DNA of 64,000 bases from Saprospiraceae bacterium. Lineage in GTDB: Bacteria; Bacteroidota; Bacteroidia; Chitinophagales; Saprospiraceae. The position numbers and the translations under genes were made by a program. The stretch is taken from positions 1 to 64,000 of the forward strand of contig BQJU01000031.1 of assembly GCA_021604865.1 (NCBI GenBank), read 5' to 3'. Within the stretch, counting starts at the first letter, position 1. The number at the start of each line of letters is the position of its first letter. Positions 39,127 through 47,841 of the stretch are shown here, one piece after another. Below the pieces are notes generated by a model. It did not search any database and had not been told where the DNA came from. It saw only the letters and a program-made list of their open reading frames with translations.

Positions 39127-40086
39127 ATGATGCAGGTAATTCCCCTCCGTTTAGTTTATCTCTTGTTTACTGTAGCCTTGTTATTCGGTTGTAGTGACCA
39201 AAAGGATAAATCGCAGGATCAGCCCAGAAAGATAGCGGTGATTATTTCCACCCTCAACAATCCATGGTTTGTGGTTTTGGCGGAAACAGCCGCCGATCGT
39301 GCCAAAGAATTGGGTTATGCTGCTACTATTTTTGACGCTCAAAATAACACCGCCCTTGAGACTGACCATTTCGAAAATGTCATTGCTTCTGGGTTTGATG
39401 CCATCCTGTTCAACCCCACAGATGCCGATGGATCCATAGCTAATGTAAGAATGGCCAAAAAGGCTGGCATACCGGTATTTTGTATGGATCGTGAGGTAAA
39501 TGCCACCGATGCGGCTACCAGTCAAATCTTATCGGATAGTTATGCCGGTTGTGTGGCCATTGGTAAATATTTCGTCGAGAAACTAAACAAACAAGGCAAA
39601 TACGTGGAAATTCTTGGGTTAGTGGGCGATAACAATACCTGGAGCCGCTCCAAAGGGTTTCATTCCGTAGTAGATCATTATCCAGAATTGAAAATGGCCG
39701 CACAACAAAGTGCAGATTTTGACAGGAACAAAGCGATGGAAGTGATGGAGTCAATTCTACAAGTGCATCCCGACATTAAAGGGGTCTTTTGCGGAAATGA
39801 CGGCATGGCTATGGGGGCGTATCAAGCCTTGATAGCCGCGGGTAAAGACAAACAGGTCATGGTCTTTGGATTTGACGGTGCTGGTGATGTAATCAATTCT
39901 ATTCAACAAAAAAAGATCCTTGCAACGGGCATGCAATTCCCTAAATTGATGGCTAAAACAGCCGCAAATTATGCGCAAGCGTATTTTAATGGCAAACGAG
40001 ATTTTGCACAGAAAGTCCCGGTGACCGTAGAAATGGTGAACCAGGAGAATGTTGATGAATATGTTGCTTATGGAAGTGATGAATAA
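39127..40086 (+). CDS. Sugar ABC transporter substrate-binding lipoprotein (RbsB-like)
   Basis: A 319-residue periplasmic binding protein of the Peripla_BP_4 type. Lipobox LLFGC with Cys 22, then [53 protein letters not shown], and [16 protein letters not shown] as in ribose/galactose-binding proteins. It should deliver a monosaccharide to the RbsA/RbsC pair. A Gram-negative binding protein anchored as a lipoprotein is common in Bacteroidota. D-apiose-binding proteins in other bacteria belong to this class, which fits the locus, but specificity is inferred. Its stop codon lies within the heptanucleotide repeat. Confidence 0.92.
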   Translation: MMQVIPLRLVYLLFTVALLFGCSDQKDKSQDQPRKIAVIISTLNNPWFVVLAETAADRAKELGYAATIFDAQNNTALETDHFENVIASGFDAILFNPTDADGSIANVRMAKKAGIPVFCMDREVNATDAATSQILSDSYAGCVAIGKYFVEKLNKQGKYVEILGLVGDNNTWSRSKGFHSVVDHYPELKMAAQQSADFDRNKAMEVMESILQVHPDIKGVFCGNDGMAMGAYQALIAAGKDKQVMVFGFDGAGDVINSIQQKKILATGMQFPKLMAKTAANYAQAYFNGKRDFAQKVPVTVEMVNQENVDEYVAYGSDE

Positions 40087-40108
40087 TGAATAATGAATAA
40101 TGAATAAT
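40081..40108 (+). repeat. Four tandem copies of GAATAAT over a stop/start junction
   Basis: The 7-bp unit GAATAAT is repeated four times without change from 40081 to 40108. It covers the stop codon of the binding-protein gene and the region before the DUF2291 start. Each copy offers TAA and ATG, in shifting frames because 7 is not a multiple of 3. Copy-number change would alter the coupling of the two genes. Confidence 0.85.
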
Positions 40109-40111
40109 GGA

Positions 40112-40720
40112 ATGAAATATATTATTGGAATTGTCATTATTGGAATTGTAGCTTACAATTCTCTGTACTTCCGTCCTTTGGATGAAAAACTGGCCGAAAG
40201 CAAAGAGGTTGCTTTTGATGCCAAGCTGTTTGTTGAAGGGATGTGGAAAAATGATTTGTTGGCGGTTTACGATACGGCCATAGATTTAACCATGCTCATA
40301 GACCAGCTTGGCCAAAATCCCGAACTTACCTTTAAGCAGGAAGCACAAGCTCTGGGGATTGGTAATATTGGTTATTTCAAAGTGAAAGGAGAAGGTACCG
40401 TAATCGCTGTTAATGAAAACAATGTATTGCTGCAAGTAGGCAACCTACCTGTCGAAATTGAAACAGAGTTTATTTTTGGCAACGCCGTTCGTGATGCTTC
40501 CGGACTCATCAAGATCAATGATTATGACGAAACATCTGATTTTAACCTTATCTCTGAAGCGATCAATGATAAAATAAGAGCGGAAGTAATCCCCCCTTTT
40601 AAGGCGAAGGTTGAAAATGGGAATAAAGTATCATTCAAAGGTGCGCTGGAGTTGAATAAAGCACACCTAAACCTGGACCAGCCGGAAGTGATTCCAGTTT
40701 CCATTCAAATAATACAATAG
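40112..40720 (+). CDS. DUF2291-family periplasmic protein of sugar ABC operons
   Basis: About 202 residues from the ATG at 40112 (an in-frame ATG at 40100 lies inside the heptamer repeat). One N-terminal hydrophobic segment (MKYIIGIVIIGIVAYNSLYF) acts as membrane anchor or signal. The rest is periplasmic, with a beta-rich middle (GNIGYFKVKGEGTVIAVNENNVLLQVG). This family regularly sits between the binding protein and ATPase genes of ribose/xylose-type transporters, exactly as here. Its role is unknown; probably an accessory of the transporter. Confidence 0.75.
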   Translation: MKYIIGIVIIGIVAYNSLYFRPLDEKLAESKEVAFDAKLFVEGMWKNDLLAVYDTAIDLTMLIDQLGQNPELTFKQEAQALGIGNIGYFKVKGEGTVIAVNENNVLLQVGNLPVEIETEFIFGNAVRDASGLIKINDYDETSDFNLISEAINDKIRAEVIPPFKAKVENGNKVSFKGALELNKAHLNLDQPEVIPVSIQIIQ

Positions 40721-40721
40721 C

Positions 40722-42242
40722 ATGGAAACACTTCTTGAAGTACGAAATATTACCAAAAAGTTTTCGGGTGTTACTGCGCTCAACTCGGTCAATTTAAGGT
40801 TGGGGCGTGGTAAAGTGACTGCCCTGATAGGAGAAAACGGTGCTGGAAAATCAACCTTGCTCAAGATCATGTCTGGTATTTATAATGACCACGAGGGCGA
40901 AATTTTCTTCAAAGATCAGGCTATCCAATTTTCAAGACCTAAAGATGCTCAGGATCTGGGAATTTCTATCATTCACCAGGAATTGAATCTAATCCCCTAC
41001 CTCACGGTAGCTCAGAATGTTTTTCTCGGGCGGGAATTGGTCGATAGATTTGGCTTTTTGGATCAGGATAAAATGAATCAAAAAACCAGGGAACTACTGC
41101 ATAAACTAAAGTTGGAAGTCGCTCCTGGAGCATTGGTGGGCTCCCTAAAAGTTGGTCAGCAGCAGATTGTTGAAATTGCCAAAGCCTTGCTAACGGAATC
41201 CGAAGTCCTTTTTATGGATGAACCTACCTCGGCCATTGGCGAAAGCGAGGTTGATGTCCTATTCCAGATTATCAATCAGTTGAAGGAGGAAGGCAAATCC
41301 ATAGTATATATTTCCCACAAGTTGGATGAGCTTTTTGCCCTTGCGGATGATTTTGTGGTACTGCGTGATGGACGAGTAGTCGGGAAGGGAATAATGAATC
41401 AAATCTCTCGTGATGAACTCATCAGCATGATGGCAGGCAGGGAAATCCAAGTGATCAAAAAGTCAGAAAAAAAGTCATCCGACAAGCGGATGCTGCGGAT
41501 ACAAAACTTATGGTTGAAGCATCCGAAAAACCCACAACGGCCAATTTTAAAGGATATTAGTTTTGACCTGGCCGAGGGGGAAGTGTTGGGCATTTATGGC
41601 CTGATGGGCGCTGGCCGTACTGAACTTTGTGAGAGTCTTTTTGGTCTGCATCACCGGATATTGACCGGGACCATTACCCTCGACAATAAGGAAACTAGCT
41701 TTAAGTCTCCAATTGAAGCCATTCAACACGGATTAGCATTTGTTCCAGAAGATCGAAAAAAAGATGGCATTGTGGCCGGAATGTCCGTCGGTAAAAACAT
41801 CAGCCTTACGGTATTGGAAAAAGTCATAAAACGAGGCCTGCTTAGTAAAAAATTAGAATCGAAACTTTACCGTAAACACGTAGAGTCCTTAAACATAAAA
41901 GTCAACGATGAAAAGCAGTTCATTAGGAATTTGAGTGGTGGCAACCAGCAGAAAGTAGTCTTGGCAAAATGGATTGAACGCAACCCCAAGGTGCTCTTAC
42001 TCGATGAACCGACACGTGGAATTGATGTCAATGCTAAAAATGAAATTTATGAGCTGATTTCAAAACTAGCCACCTCGGGTATCTCTGTACTCGTTGTGTC
42101 TTCTGAAATACCCGAAATATTGGCTATTTCAGATCGGATAATCGTGTTGTCTGAAGGTCAAATCACAGCAGAATTTGGCATTGAAGAAGCCACAGAAAAT
42201 AAAATTATGAACGCCTGCATCCCAGAAAGTATGAACAAATGA
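40722..42242 (+). CDS. Sugar ABC transporter ATP-binding protein (RbsA-like, two ATPase domains)
   Basis: A 506-residue cytoplasmic ATPase made of two nucleotide-binding domains. The first has Walker A GENGAGKST at 37-45, a degenerate signature LKVGQQQ and Walker B VLFMDEPTS. The second has the altered Walker A GLMGAGRTE near 293-301 but a proper signature LSGGNQQK near 404 and VLLLDEPTRG. This asymmetry is normal for ribose/galactose/arabinose importers. It starts one base after the DUF2291 stop and overlaps the permease by 4 bp (ATGA), so it is translated as part of one operon. Confidence 0.96.
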   Translation: METLLEVRNITKKFSGVTALNSVNLRLGRGKVTALIGENGAGKSTLLKIMSGIYNDHEGEIFFKDQAIQFSRPKDAQDLGISIIHQELNLIPYLTVAQNVFLGRELVDRFGFLDQDKMNQKTRELLHKLKLEVAPGALVGSLKVGQQQIVEIAKALLTESEVLFMDEPTSAIGESEVDVLFQIINQLKEEGKSIVYISHKLDELFALADDFVVLRDGRVVGKGIMNQISRDELISMMAGREIQVIKKSEKKSSDKRMLRIQNLWLKHPKNPQRPILKDISFDLAEGEVLGIYGLMGAGRTELCESLFGLHHRILTGTITLDNKETSFKSPIEAIQHGLAFVPEDRKKDGIVAGMSVGKNISLTVLEKVIKRGLLSKKLESKLYRKHVESLNIKVNDEKQFIRNLSGGNQQKVVLAKWIERNPKVLLLDEPTRGIDVNAKNEIYELISKLATSGISVLVVSSEIPEILAISDRIIVLSEGQITAEFGIEEATENKIMNACIPESMNK

Positions 42243-43213
42243 TAGCCATAAAAAAATACGCAAATATTGCCCAGCTTCAGTCTTTGATTGCCCTGTTTTT
42301 CATGTGTCTGATATTGGCCTTGATGGCAGACAACTTCATGACCACAGACAATTTTTGGAACGTAATGCGCCAAATTTCTGTAAATGTCTGCATTTCCGTG
42401 GGCATGACGCTGGTGATTCTCACTGCCGGTATTGACCTGTCCGTCGGTTCAGTTCTGGCTTTATGCGGTGCGATCACTGCCGGATTGTTGAAATTTGGAA
42501 TCAGCATTCCTTCAGCTAATCTCTTTATTGGTTTTACCGTTTTTGGTGCGGTCATCGCAGGAATGTTGGCAGGTGGTGTGATGGGGCTTGTAAATGGTTA
42601 TGCCGTAACCAGATTCAAAGTCCCTTCCTTTGTGGCTACGTTGGCCATGCTCACTATGGCACGCGGCTTCACCATGCTTTGGACACAAGGACACCCCATT
42701 ACCGGGCTGGGAGATTCTTTTGGCTTTCTTGGAACGGGCTGGTTGCTGGGCATCCCCATGCCGGTTTGGATATCGGGAATAGTTGTGTTCGTTGCAGTGA
42801 TCCTTACCAATAAAACCCGCTTTGGGAGGCATGTCTACGCCATTGGTGGAAATGAAAATGCTGCAAGATTATCCGGCATCCCAATTACTAAGGTCAAGAT
42901 ATGGGTGTATGTTATCGCAGGCATACTTGCCGCTATTGGAGGTTTATTAGTTACGGCCCGGTTAGATTCTGCACAACCCAATGCCGGTATGAGTTACGAG
43001 CTGGATGCGATAGCTGCGGTCGTTATAGGAGGCACTTCTTTGGCTGGAGGCCGAGGAACTATATTAGGAACCGTTTTGGGGGCAATGATTATTGGTGTGC
43101 TCAACAATGGCCTCATCTTACTCGATGTATCGCCATTTTGGCAGCAGGTCATCAAAGGCATGGTCATTCTTTTGGCCGTGATCATTGACAAATCAAATCA
43201 GAAGGATGAGTGA
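42239..43213 (+). CDS. Sugar ABC transporter permease (RbsC-like)
   Basis: A 324-residue inner-membrane protein with about 8-10 hydrophobic segments. It carries the family pattern GMTLVILTAGIDLSVGSVLAL, GLVNGYAVTRFKVPSFVATLAM (cytoplasmic coupling loop), ARLSGIPITKVK and GGTSLAGGRGTILGT, as in RbsC/XylH-type permeases. Its start codon overlaps the ATPase stop (ATGA). With the binding protein at 39127 and the ATPase at 40722 it forms a complete importer for a monosaccharide, probably the sugar handled by the isomerase and kinase. Confidence 0.95.
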   Translation: MIAIKKYANIAQLQSLIALFFMCLILALMADNFMTTDNFWNVMRQISVNVCISVGMTLVILTAGIDLSVGSVLALCGAITAGLLKFGISIPSANLFIGFTVFGAVIAGMLAGGVMGLVNGYAVTRFKVPSFVATLAMLTMARGFTMLWTQGHPITGLGDSFGFLGTGWLLGIPMPVWISGIVVFVAVILTNKTRFGRHVYAIGGNENAARLSGIPITKVKIWVYVIAGILAAIGGLLVTARLDSAQPNAGMSYELDAIAAVVIGGTSLAGGRGTILGTVLGAMIIGVLNNGLILLDVSPFWQQVIKGMVILLAVIIDKSNQKDE

Positions 43214-43257
43214 TCATTACTCATTGCACATCATTCACCACTCACAATTCATCACTC

Positions 43258-44739
43258 ATGTCATTCATCCTAGCCATCGATCAGGGGACCAGTAGTACCA
43301 AAACGATCATCTTTGATGTTCAGGGTAAAGCCAAATTCAAAGCAAGCGAACCGCTTAAAACGCATTACCTGGAAGGTAACAGAGTGGAGCAGGAACCTGA
43401 GGTGATTTATAAAAACGTACTTGAATCTGTAAAAAAATGTCTCGCCGGATTTAAATCTCAAGGTGGCGATTGCTCGCAGATAACAGCTTGTGGCATTTCA
43501 AATCAACGGGAGACATTCCTACTTTGGGATAAATCTGGAAAGCCACTTTACAATGCCGTAGTTTGGCAATGCAAACGATCCGTTGAGGTCTGTGACCGAC
43601 TCAAAAGCGAAGGATTGGAATCCAAAATCAATCAAAAGACCGGATTGATTATCGATCCCTATTTCTCGGGCACGAAGGTCATTTGGCTTTACGAAAACGA
43701 ACAAAAAATCCAGGAAACAATTGATCAGGGAGAAGCGTACTTTGGAAACGTCGATACATGGTTGCTCTATAAAATGACCAAGGGCAAATCTTATATGACT
43801 GACTACACCAACGCTTCCCGCACCCTGTTTTTCAACCTGAAAGACTTAAAATGGGATCAGGAAATTTTGGCGGATTTTGGCTTGTCCAACTTGAAGCTGC
43901 CTGAACTGAAGCCATCCTCTTACCACTTTGGTCAAACCAACCTGGAGGGGTTGCTCGATCATGACATCAGCATCTCCGCCATGATCGGCGATTCACATGC
44001 TGCCGCATTTGGTGAAGGCTGTTTCGAACCAGGCAATGCCAAGGCAACCCTGGGTACAGGCAGTTCAATTTTGATGAATATCGGAAGTGCCCCCAAAACC
44101 TCTCAAAATGGTATGATAACCACCATTTGCTGGAGTACAGAAGATAGAATTGATTATGCCCTGGAAGGAATCATCGTTTCAGCAGGAGCTACCATTGAGT
44201 GGGTCAAAAATCAACTAGGCTTATTTGAAAACACGGGAGATTTGGAGCAAATATGCCTTTCGATGGATGATACTGGTGGCGTATATATCGTTCCTGCCTT
44301 TAGTGGTTTGGGGGCACCTCATTGGGACATGAACCGGAAAGCAAGCATTGAGGGTTTGTCATTTGATTCTACCAAAAACCATGTGATCCGAGCTGCCGTA
44401 GAATCTGTGCCTTATCAAATCAAAGACGTGATTGTGGCAATGGAAGCTGACTCCGGCACACCGCTCACAGAACTCAAAATAGATGGAGGCATTACCACCA
44501 ACAAGTTCGTCGTCCAGTTTCTTGCTGACTTGCTGGATCGAAAAGTAACCAACATCAAAATTGAAGATGTCTCTGCTTTAGGGGCCGGCTATCTTGCAGG
44601 ACTCAATGCTGGTGTTTATCAGAGTATCAATCAACTCAAAGGCTTCCATCAGGAGTCTACCAGCACCTTGGCTGGGCAAGATTCAGAGAAGGTGAAAAAA
44701 TTATATGAAGGGTGGAAACAAGTGATTCAATCGTTGTAA
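43258..44739 (+). CDS. FGGY-family carbohydrate kinase (candidate D-apulose kinase)
   Basis: About 493 residues. The ATG at 43258 is chosen since the phosphate-binding motif AIDQGTSSTK follows at once (Asp 8); the earlier in-frame start lies in a low-complexity spacer. GNVDTWLLYKMTKG, DYTNASRTLFFNL, IGDSHAAAFGEG and KATLGTGSSILMNIG mark the glycerol-kinase branch of FGGY enzymes, and automatic annotation would likely say glycerol kinase. Position as last gene of an isomerase-transketolase-ABC operon, without glycerol genes, argues for a ketopentose such as D-apulose as substrate. The general activity, ATP-dependent sugar or polyol phosphorylation, is firm; the substrate is inferred. Confidence 0.88.
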   Translation: MSFILAIDQGTSSTKTIIFDVQGKAKFKASEPLKTHYLEGNRVEQEPEVIYKNVLESVKKCLAGFKSQGGDCSQITACGISNQRETFLLWDKSGKPLYNAVVWQCKRSVEVCDRLKSEGLESKINQKTGLIIDPYFSGTKVIWLYENEQKIQETIDQGEAYFGNVDTWLLYKMTKGKSYMTDYTNASRTLFFNLKDLKWDQEILADFGLSNLKLPELKPSSYHFGQTNLEGLLDHDISISAMIGDSHAAAFGEGCFEPGNAKATLGTGSSILMNIGSAPKTSQNGMITTICWSTEDRIDYALEGIIVSAGATIEWVKNQLGLFENTGDLEQICLSMDDTGGVYIVPAFSGLGAPHWDMNRKASIEGLSFDSTKNHVIRAAVESVPYQIKDVIVAMEADSGTPLTELKIDGGITTNKFVVQFLADLLDRKVTNIKIEDVSALGAGYLAGLNAGVYQSINQLKGFHQESTSTLAGQDSEKVKKLYEGWKQVIQSL

Positions 44740-44798
44740 AGAACATTTAAAAACAAGGCAAAATACAGCTGTTGCAATAATACGACGCGCCCACTTTA

Positions 44799-44835
44799 AC
44801 TGGTTCGCAAACCAGTAGGTTCTTGAACACCTACT
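44799..44835 (+). promoter_or_regulatory. Two overlapping hairpins in the leader of the GH105-Sde182 gene
   Basis: ACTGGTT (44799-44805) pairs with AACCAGT (44810-44816). AGTAGGT (44814-44820) pairs with ACCTACT (44829-44835). They share bases 44814-44816, so they cannot both form fully. There is no T-run. Could be a leader switch or only the 3' end of the upstream operon. Confidence 0.35.
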
Positions 44836-44877
44836 CACTTCAGGCCGGTAATTGTTATTTTAAAATTTAGAAAGCTC

Positions 44878-47652
44878 ATGAATCAGTACAAATTAGCATT
44901 ATTTTTTCTTCTTATTTTGCTCTTTAACAATGCGTTAAACGCTCAGGAAGATGCGCCGGAAAGAATTCCTGAATATCCCATCCCCTATGAATACCCAATG
45001 GTGGATGGCATCAAAGACGTTTTAAACCGGGTGCGTGGCTATTATGAATCTACCAGTCCACAAAAAATTATCGACGAAAAAGGCAATGAGATAACCGACT
45101 TTTCGAAATTGAATGAACATGCACAAGTGTCAAGTGGCTTCTCAAGCGAATGGTCCTACACCCATGGTGTTGTACTTTCCGCCTTCGACTACATCGACGA
45201 TGTGACCGGTGATAAAACGTTTTTTGCCAACAATGCCAAGTTTTATGATTTTGTAATCAAGCACTTGCCCTATTTCCGAAAAAATGCAGAGAAATTTGGC
45301 AGCCAATCCAGCGGTTGGCGTGAAATCGTCAATATGCACGCACTCGACCACTGCGGCTCTATTGGTGCTGCGATGATCAAAACATATCAAAAAAATAAAA
45401 ACGAGAAGTATCTCGAACTGATCAACATCACCGCAGATTACATTTCCAATAAACAATTCCGCCTGAAAGACGGCACCCTGGCCCGTCACCGTCCACAGTA
45501 TCAATCAATCTGGGCAGACGATATATACATGAGTGTACCATTTCTTGCCAACATGGCTGTACTCACCGGAGATAATAAATATTTCGATGATGCAATTAAG
45601 CAGATTTTACAAATGGCCGATCGGCTCTATATCCCTGAGAAAGAGCTGTTCGATCATGGCTGGAATGTAACATCAGGTGATTATGATCCACGTTTTTATT
45701 GGGGCCGTGCTAATGGTTGGACACTAATGGCGATGGCGGAATTGCTTAGCGTATTGCCGGAAGATTATTCGGGTCGGGATAAGATTCTTCATCTATATCG
45801 GTCAATGGTCCGTAGCCTGACCGCCCTGCAAGACGGCACCGGTTTCTGGCATAATATGCTCGATAAAACCAATACCTATCTGGAAACATCCTGCACCGCT
45901 ATGTTTACTTTTGCCATTGCCAAAGGCATCAATGAAGGATGGATCAACCATGTCTATGGGCCAGTGGCACTTACCGGTTGGAATGCTATTAAAACACGTG
46001 TCCTTGAAAATGGTGCCGTGGATGGTACCTGCGAAGGCACCACATTCGCACATGACAATACCTATTACTACTATCGTGGCAAAAGCATTTACGCGACACA
46101 TGGCTATGGCCCTGTACTCTATGCCGGTGCAGAAATAATTCGCCTGTTGCAAAACGACAAATTCGATGTGCAACAAAACCGTATTAATGCCCGCAATAGT
46201 ACCTTTCACTACCGCTTAAAAAGCGAATGGCCGAAGTTTAATGCCGGCCACACCTCTAACACTAGGAGCTTGGATAAGCCGCGGGTTATTGTCACCAGCG
46301 ACGGAGAAATTGATGACGAGTGTTCTATTGTTCGATTCCTGCTCTATGCCAATGAATGGGATATTGAGGGCATTATCACTTCAAGTTCACAATATCACTG
46401 GCAGGGACACAAATGGGCCGGGGATGACTGGGCACAACCCTATCTTGCTGCGTATGGGCAGGTTTATCCCAATCTGGTGAAACATGATGCAGCCTACCCG
46501 TCACCGGCATACCTGTCGGAGCGGACGGTACTTGGAAACGTGAAGGCGGAAGGGGAAATGGACGAAGTGACGGCAGGATCGCAGCTTATTGTAAAAGTGT
46601 TGCTGGACGAATCGGACGACCGTCCTATCTGGATACAGGCTTGGGGTGGTACCAATACCATTGCCAGAGCACTGAAAACCATCGAAGAAAAATACCCGGA
46701 GAAGATGGCATACGCAGCGAATAAAATGCGCTTCTTCTTTATCTGGGAGCAAGACTCGACTTACCAGAGCTACATTCACCTCCATTGGGGCAAGTATAAT
46801 ATCCAGACCATCATCTGCGACCAGTTTTGGGCCATCGCTTACCAATGGAATAAAATCTTACCTGACGATAAACTGAAATACTTCAAAGGCGACTGGATGA
46901 AATCAAATATTCTGGAAGGTCACGGTCCACTCTGTTCACTCTACAAGGCACACGAGAAGGAAGATAAGAGAGGATTTAGAGCAGGTGAGCTTAAAGCTGA
47001 AGGTGATTTCAGATCAGAAGGTGATTCACCAGCATTTATATTTAATATCAACACCGGATTGCGCAATATGGAATCTCCGGCGTACGGAGGTTGGGGTGGC
47101 CGCTACATCAATGTTCGCGAGAATACATGGCTTGATCCTGTACCTGAACCTGACTACACCTATCCAGAAGGAAGATGGTACACAAACACAGCCTGGGGTC
47201 GTACCTATATGAGGGATAAATATCCTGAGCATCTGGATTTAATGAATAAATATTTCAAACCTATTACCCATTGGGCTGATGCATTGCAGAACGATTTTGC
47301 GTCGCGGGCCGACTGGTGTGTAAAACCATACGAGGAAGCAAACCACCCACCCGTGGTTGAGCTGGCTCATGCATTGGATCTGAAAGTCCGGCCGGGAGCG
47401 ACGGTATTGCTGAATGCAGAAAAATCAGGCGATCCGGATGGTGATCAACTGATGTATAAATGGTGGCAATACCAGGAAGCAGGAACTTATGAAGGAACTA
47501 TTGAGATCAAGAATGCCGGGAATCAGAAGGCTTCCTTCCAAATGCCTGGCAATGCTCCCAAAGGAAAAACGGTTCATATTATCTGTGAGGTGACCGATAG
47601 CGGTACACCGCAATTAACCCGATATCAGCGGCTAGTTGTCGAAATTGAATAG
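44878..47652 (+). CDS. Fusion: GH105 unsaturated rhamnogalacturonyl hydrolase - Sde182/DUF1593 nucleoside-hydrolase-like protein
   Basis: A 924-residue secreted protein. The signal peptide ends NALNA. Residues about 35-455 form an (alpha/alpha)6 barrel of GH105, with SIWADDIYMSVPFLA near 210-224 (catalytic Asp region) and FYWGRANGWTLMAMAELL near 274-291. GH105 removes the unsaturated uronic acid left by lyases at the non-reducing end. Residues about 466-810 are an Sde182 domain: VTSDGEIDDE with Asp 475, 479 and 480 in the calcium-site pattern, IWIQAWGGTNTIARAL, GDSPAFIFNINTGL. The C-terminal 100 residues are Ig-like with GDPDGDQLMYKWWQY. Each domain normally is a separate protein. The gap to the kinase gene is 138 bp, so it may have its own promoter. 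Confidence 0.88.
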   Translation: MNQYKLALFFLLILLFNNALNAQEDAPERIPEYPIPYEYPMVDGIKDVLNRVRGYYESTSPQKIIDEKGNEITDFSKLNEHAQVSSGFSSEWSYTHGVVLSAFDYIDDVTGDKTFFANNAKFYDFVIKHLPYFRKNAEKFGSQSSGWREIVNMHALDHCGSIGAAMIKTYQKNKNEKYLELINITADYISNKQFRLKDGTLARHRPQYQSIWADDIYMSVPFLANMAVLTGDNKYFDDAIKQILQMADRLYIPEKELFDHGWNVTSGDYDPRFYWGRANGWTLMAMAELLSVLPEDYSGRDKILHLYRSMVRSLTALQDGTGFWHNMLDKTNTYLETSCTAMFTFAIAKGINEGWINHVYGPVALTGWNAIKTRVLENGAVDGTCEGTTFAHDNTYYYYRGKSIYATHGYGPVLYAGAEIIRLLQNDKFDVQQNRINARNSTFHYRLKSEWPKFNAGHTSNTRSLDKPRVIVTSDGEIDDECSIVRFLLYANEWDIEGIITSSSQYHWQGHKWAGDDWAQPYLAAYGQVYPNLVKHDAAYPSPAYLSERTVLGNVKAEGEMDEVTAGSQLIVKVLLDESDDRPIWIQAWGGTNTIARALKTIEEKYPEKMAYAANKMRFFFIWEQDSTYQSYIHLHWGKYNIQTIICDQFWAIAYQWNKILPDDKLKYFKGDWMKSNILEGHGPLCSLYKAHEKEDKRGFRAGELKAEGDFRSEGDSPAFIFNINTGLRNMESPAYGGWGGRYINVRENTWLDPVPEPDYTYPEGRWYTNTAWGRTYMRDKYPEHLDLMNKYFKPITHWADALQNDFASRADWCVKPYEEANHPPVVELAHALDLKVRPGATVLLNAEKSGDPDGDQLMYKWWQYQEAGTYEGTIEIKNAGNQKASFQMPGNAPKGKTVHIICEVTDSGTPQLTRYQRLVVEIE

Positions 47653-47706
47653 CCATTTCTTTTTACAGATAAACAGGATATAAAACAATAGTCCTTTTAA
47701 TAGATA

Positions 47707-47820
47707 GATACGCAAGATCGGAACAATGTTACCGATAATGGTTACACGATGCTAGAGAAATACCTGAGTGCATGTTTGGATATGGACAATTACATAGTAA
47801 GCGCGTCTGTTGAGATTTAA
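47707..47820 (+). pseudogene. Remnant of a pectate lyase C-terminus
   Basis: Read in frame from 47707, the sequence encodes a peptide containing DRNNVTDNGYTMLEKYL, which closely matches DRNNVAADGYTFLEKYL, the end of the PL1 domain in the very next gene (residues about 447-463). The frame ends in TAA at 47818-47820, and there is a stop codon just upstream with no start. It is therefore the last 38 codons of a lost or duplicated pectate lyase gene. Confidence 0.75.
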
Positions 47821-47841
47821 TAACAATTAAAAAGACATGTT

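Noticed and set aside
43258-44739. Calling the FGGY protein glycerol kinase (glpK)
   Set aside because: Sequence is of the glycerol-kinase branch, but no glycerol genes are near and the operon is a pentose-type sugar operon; symbol withheld.
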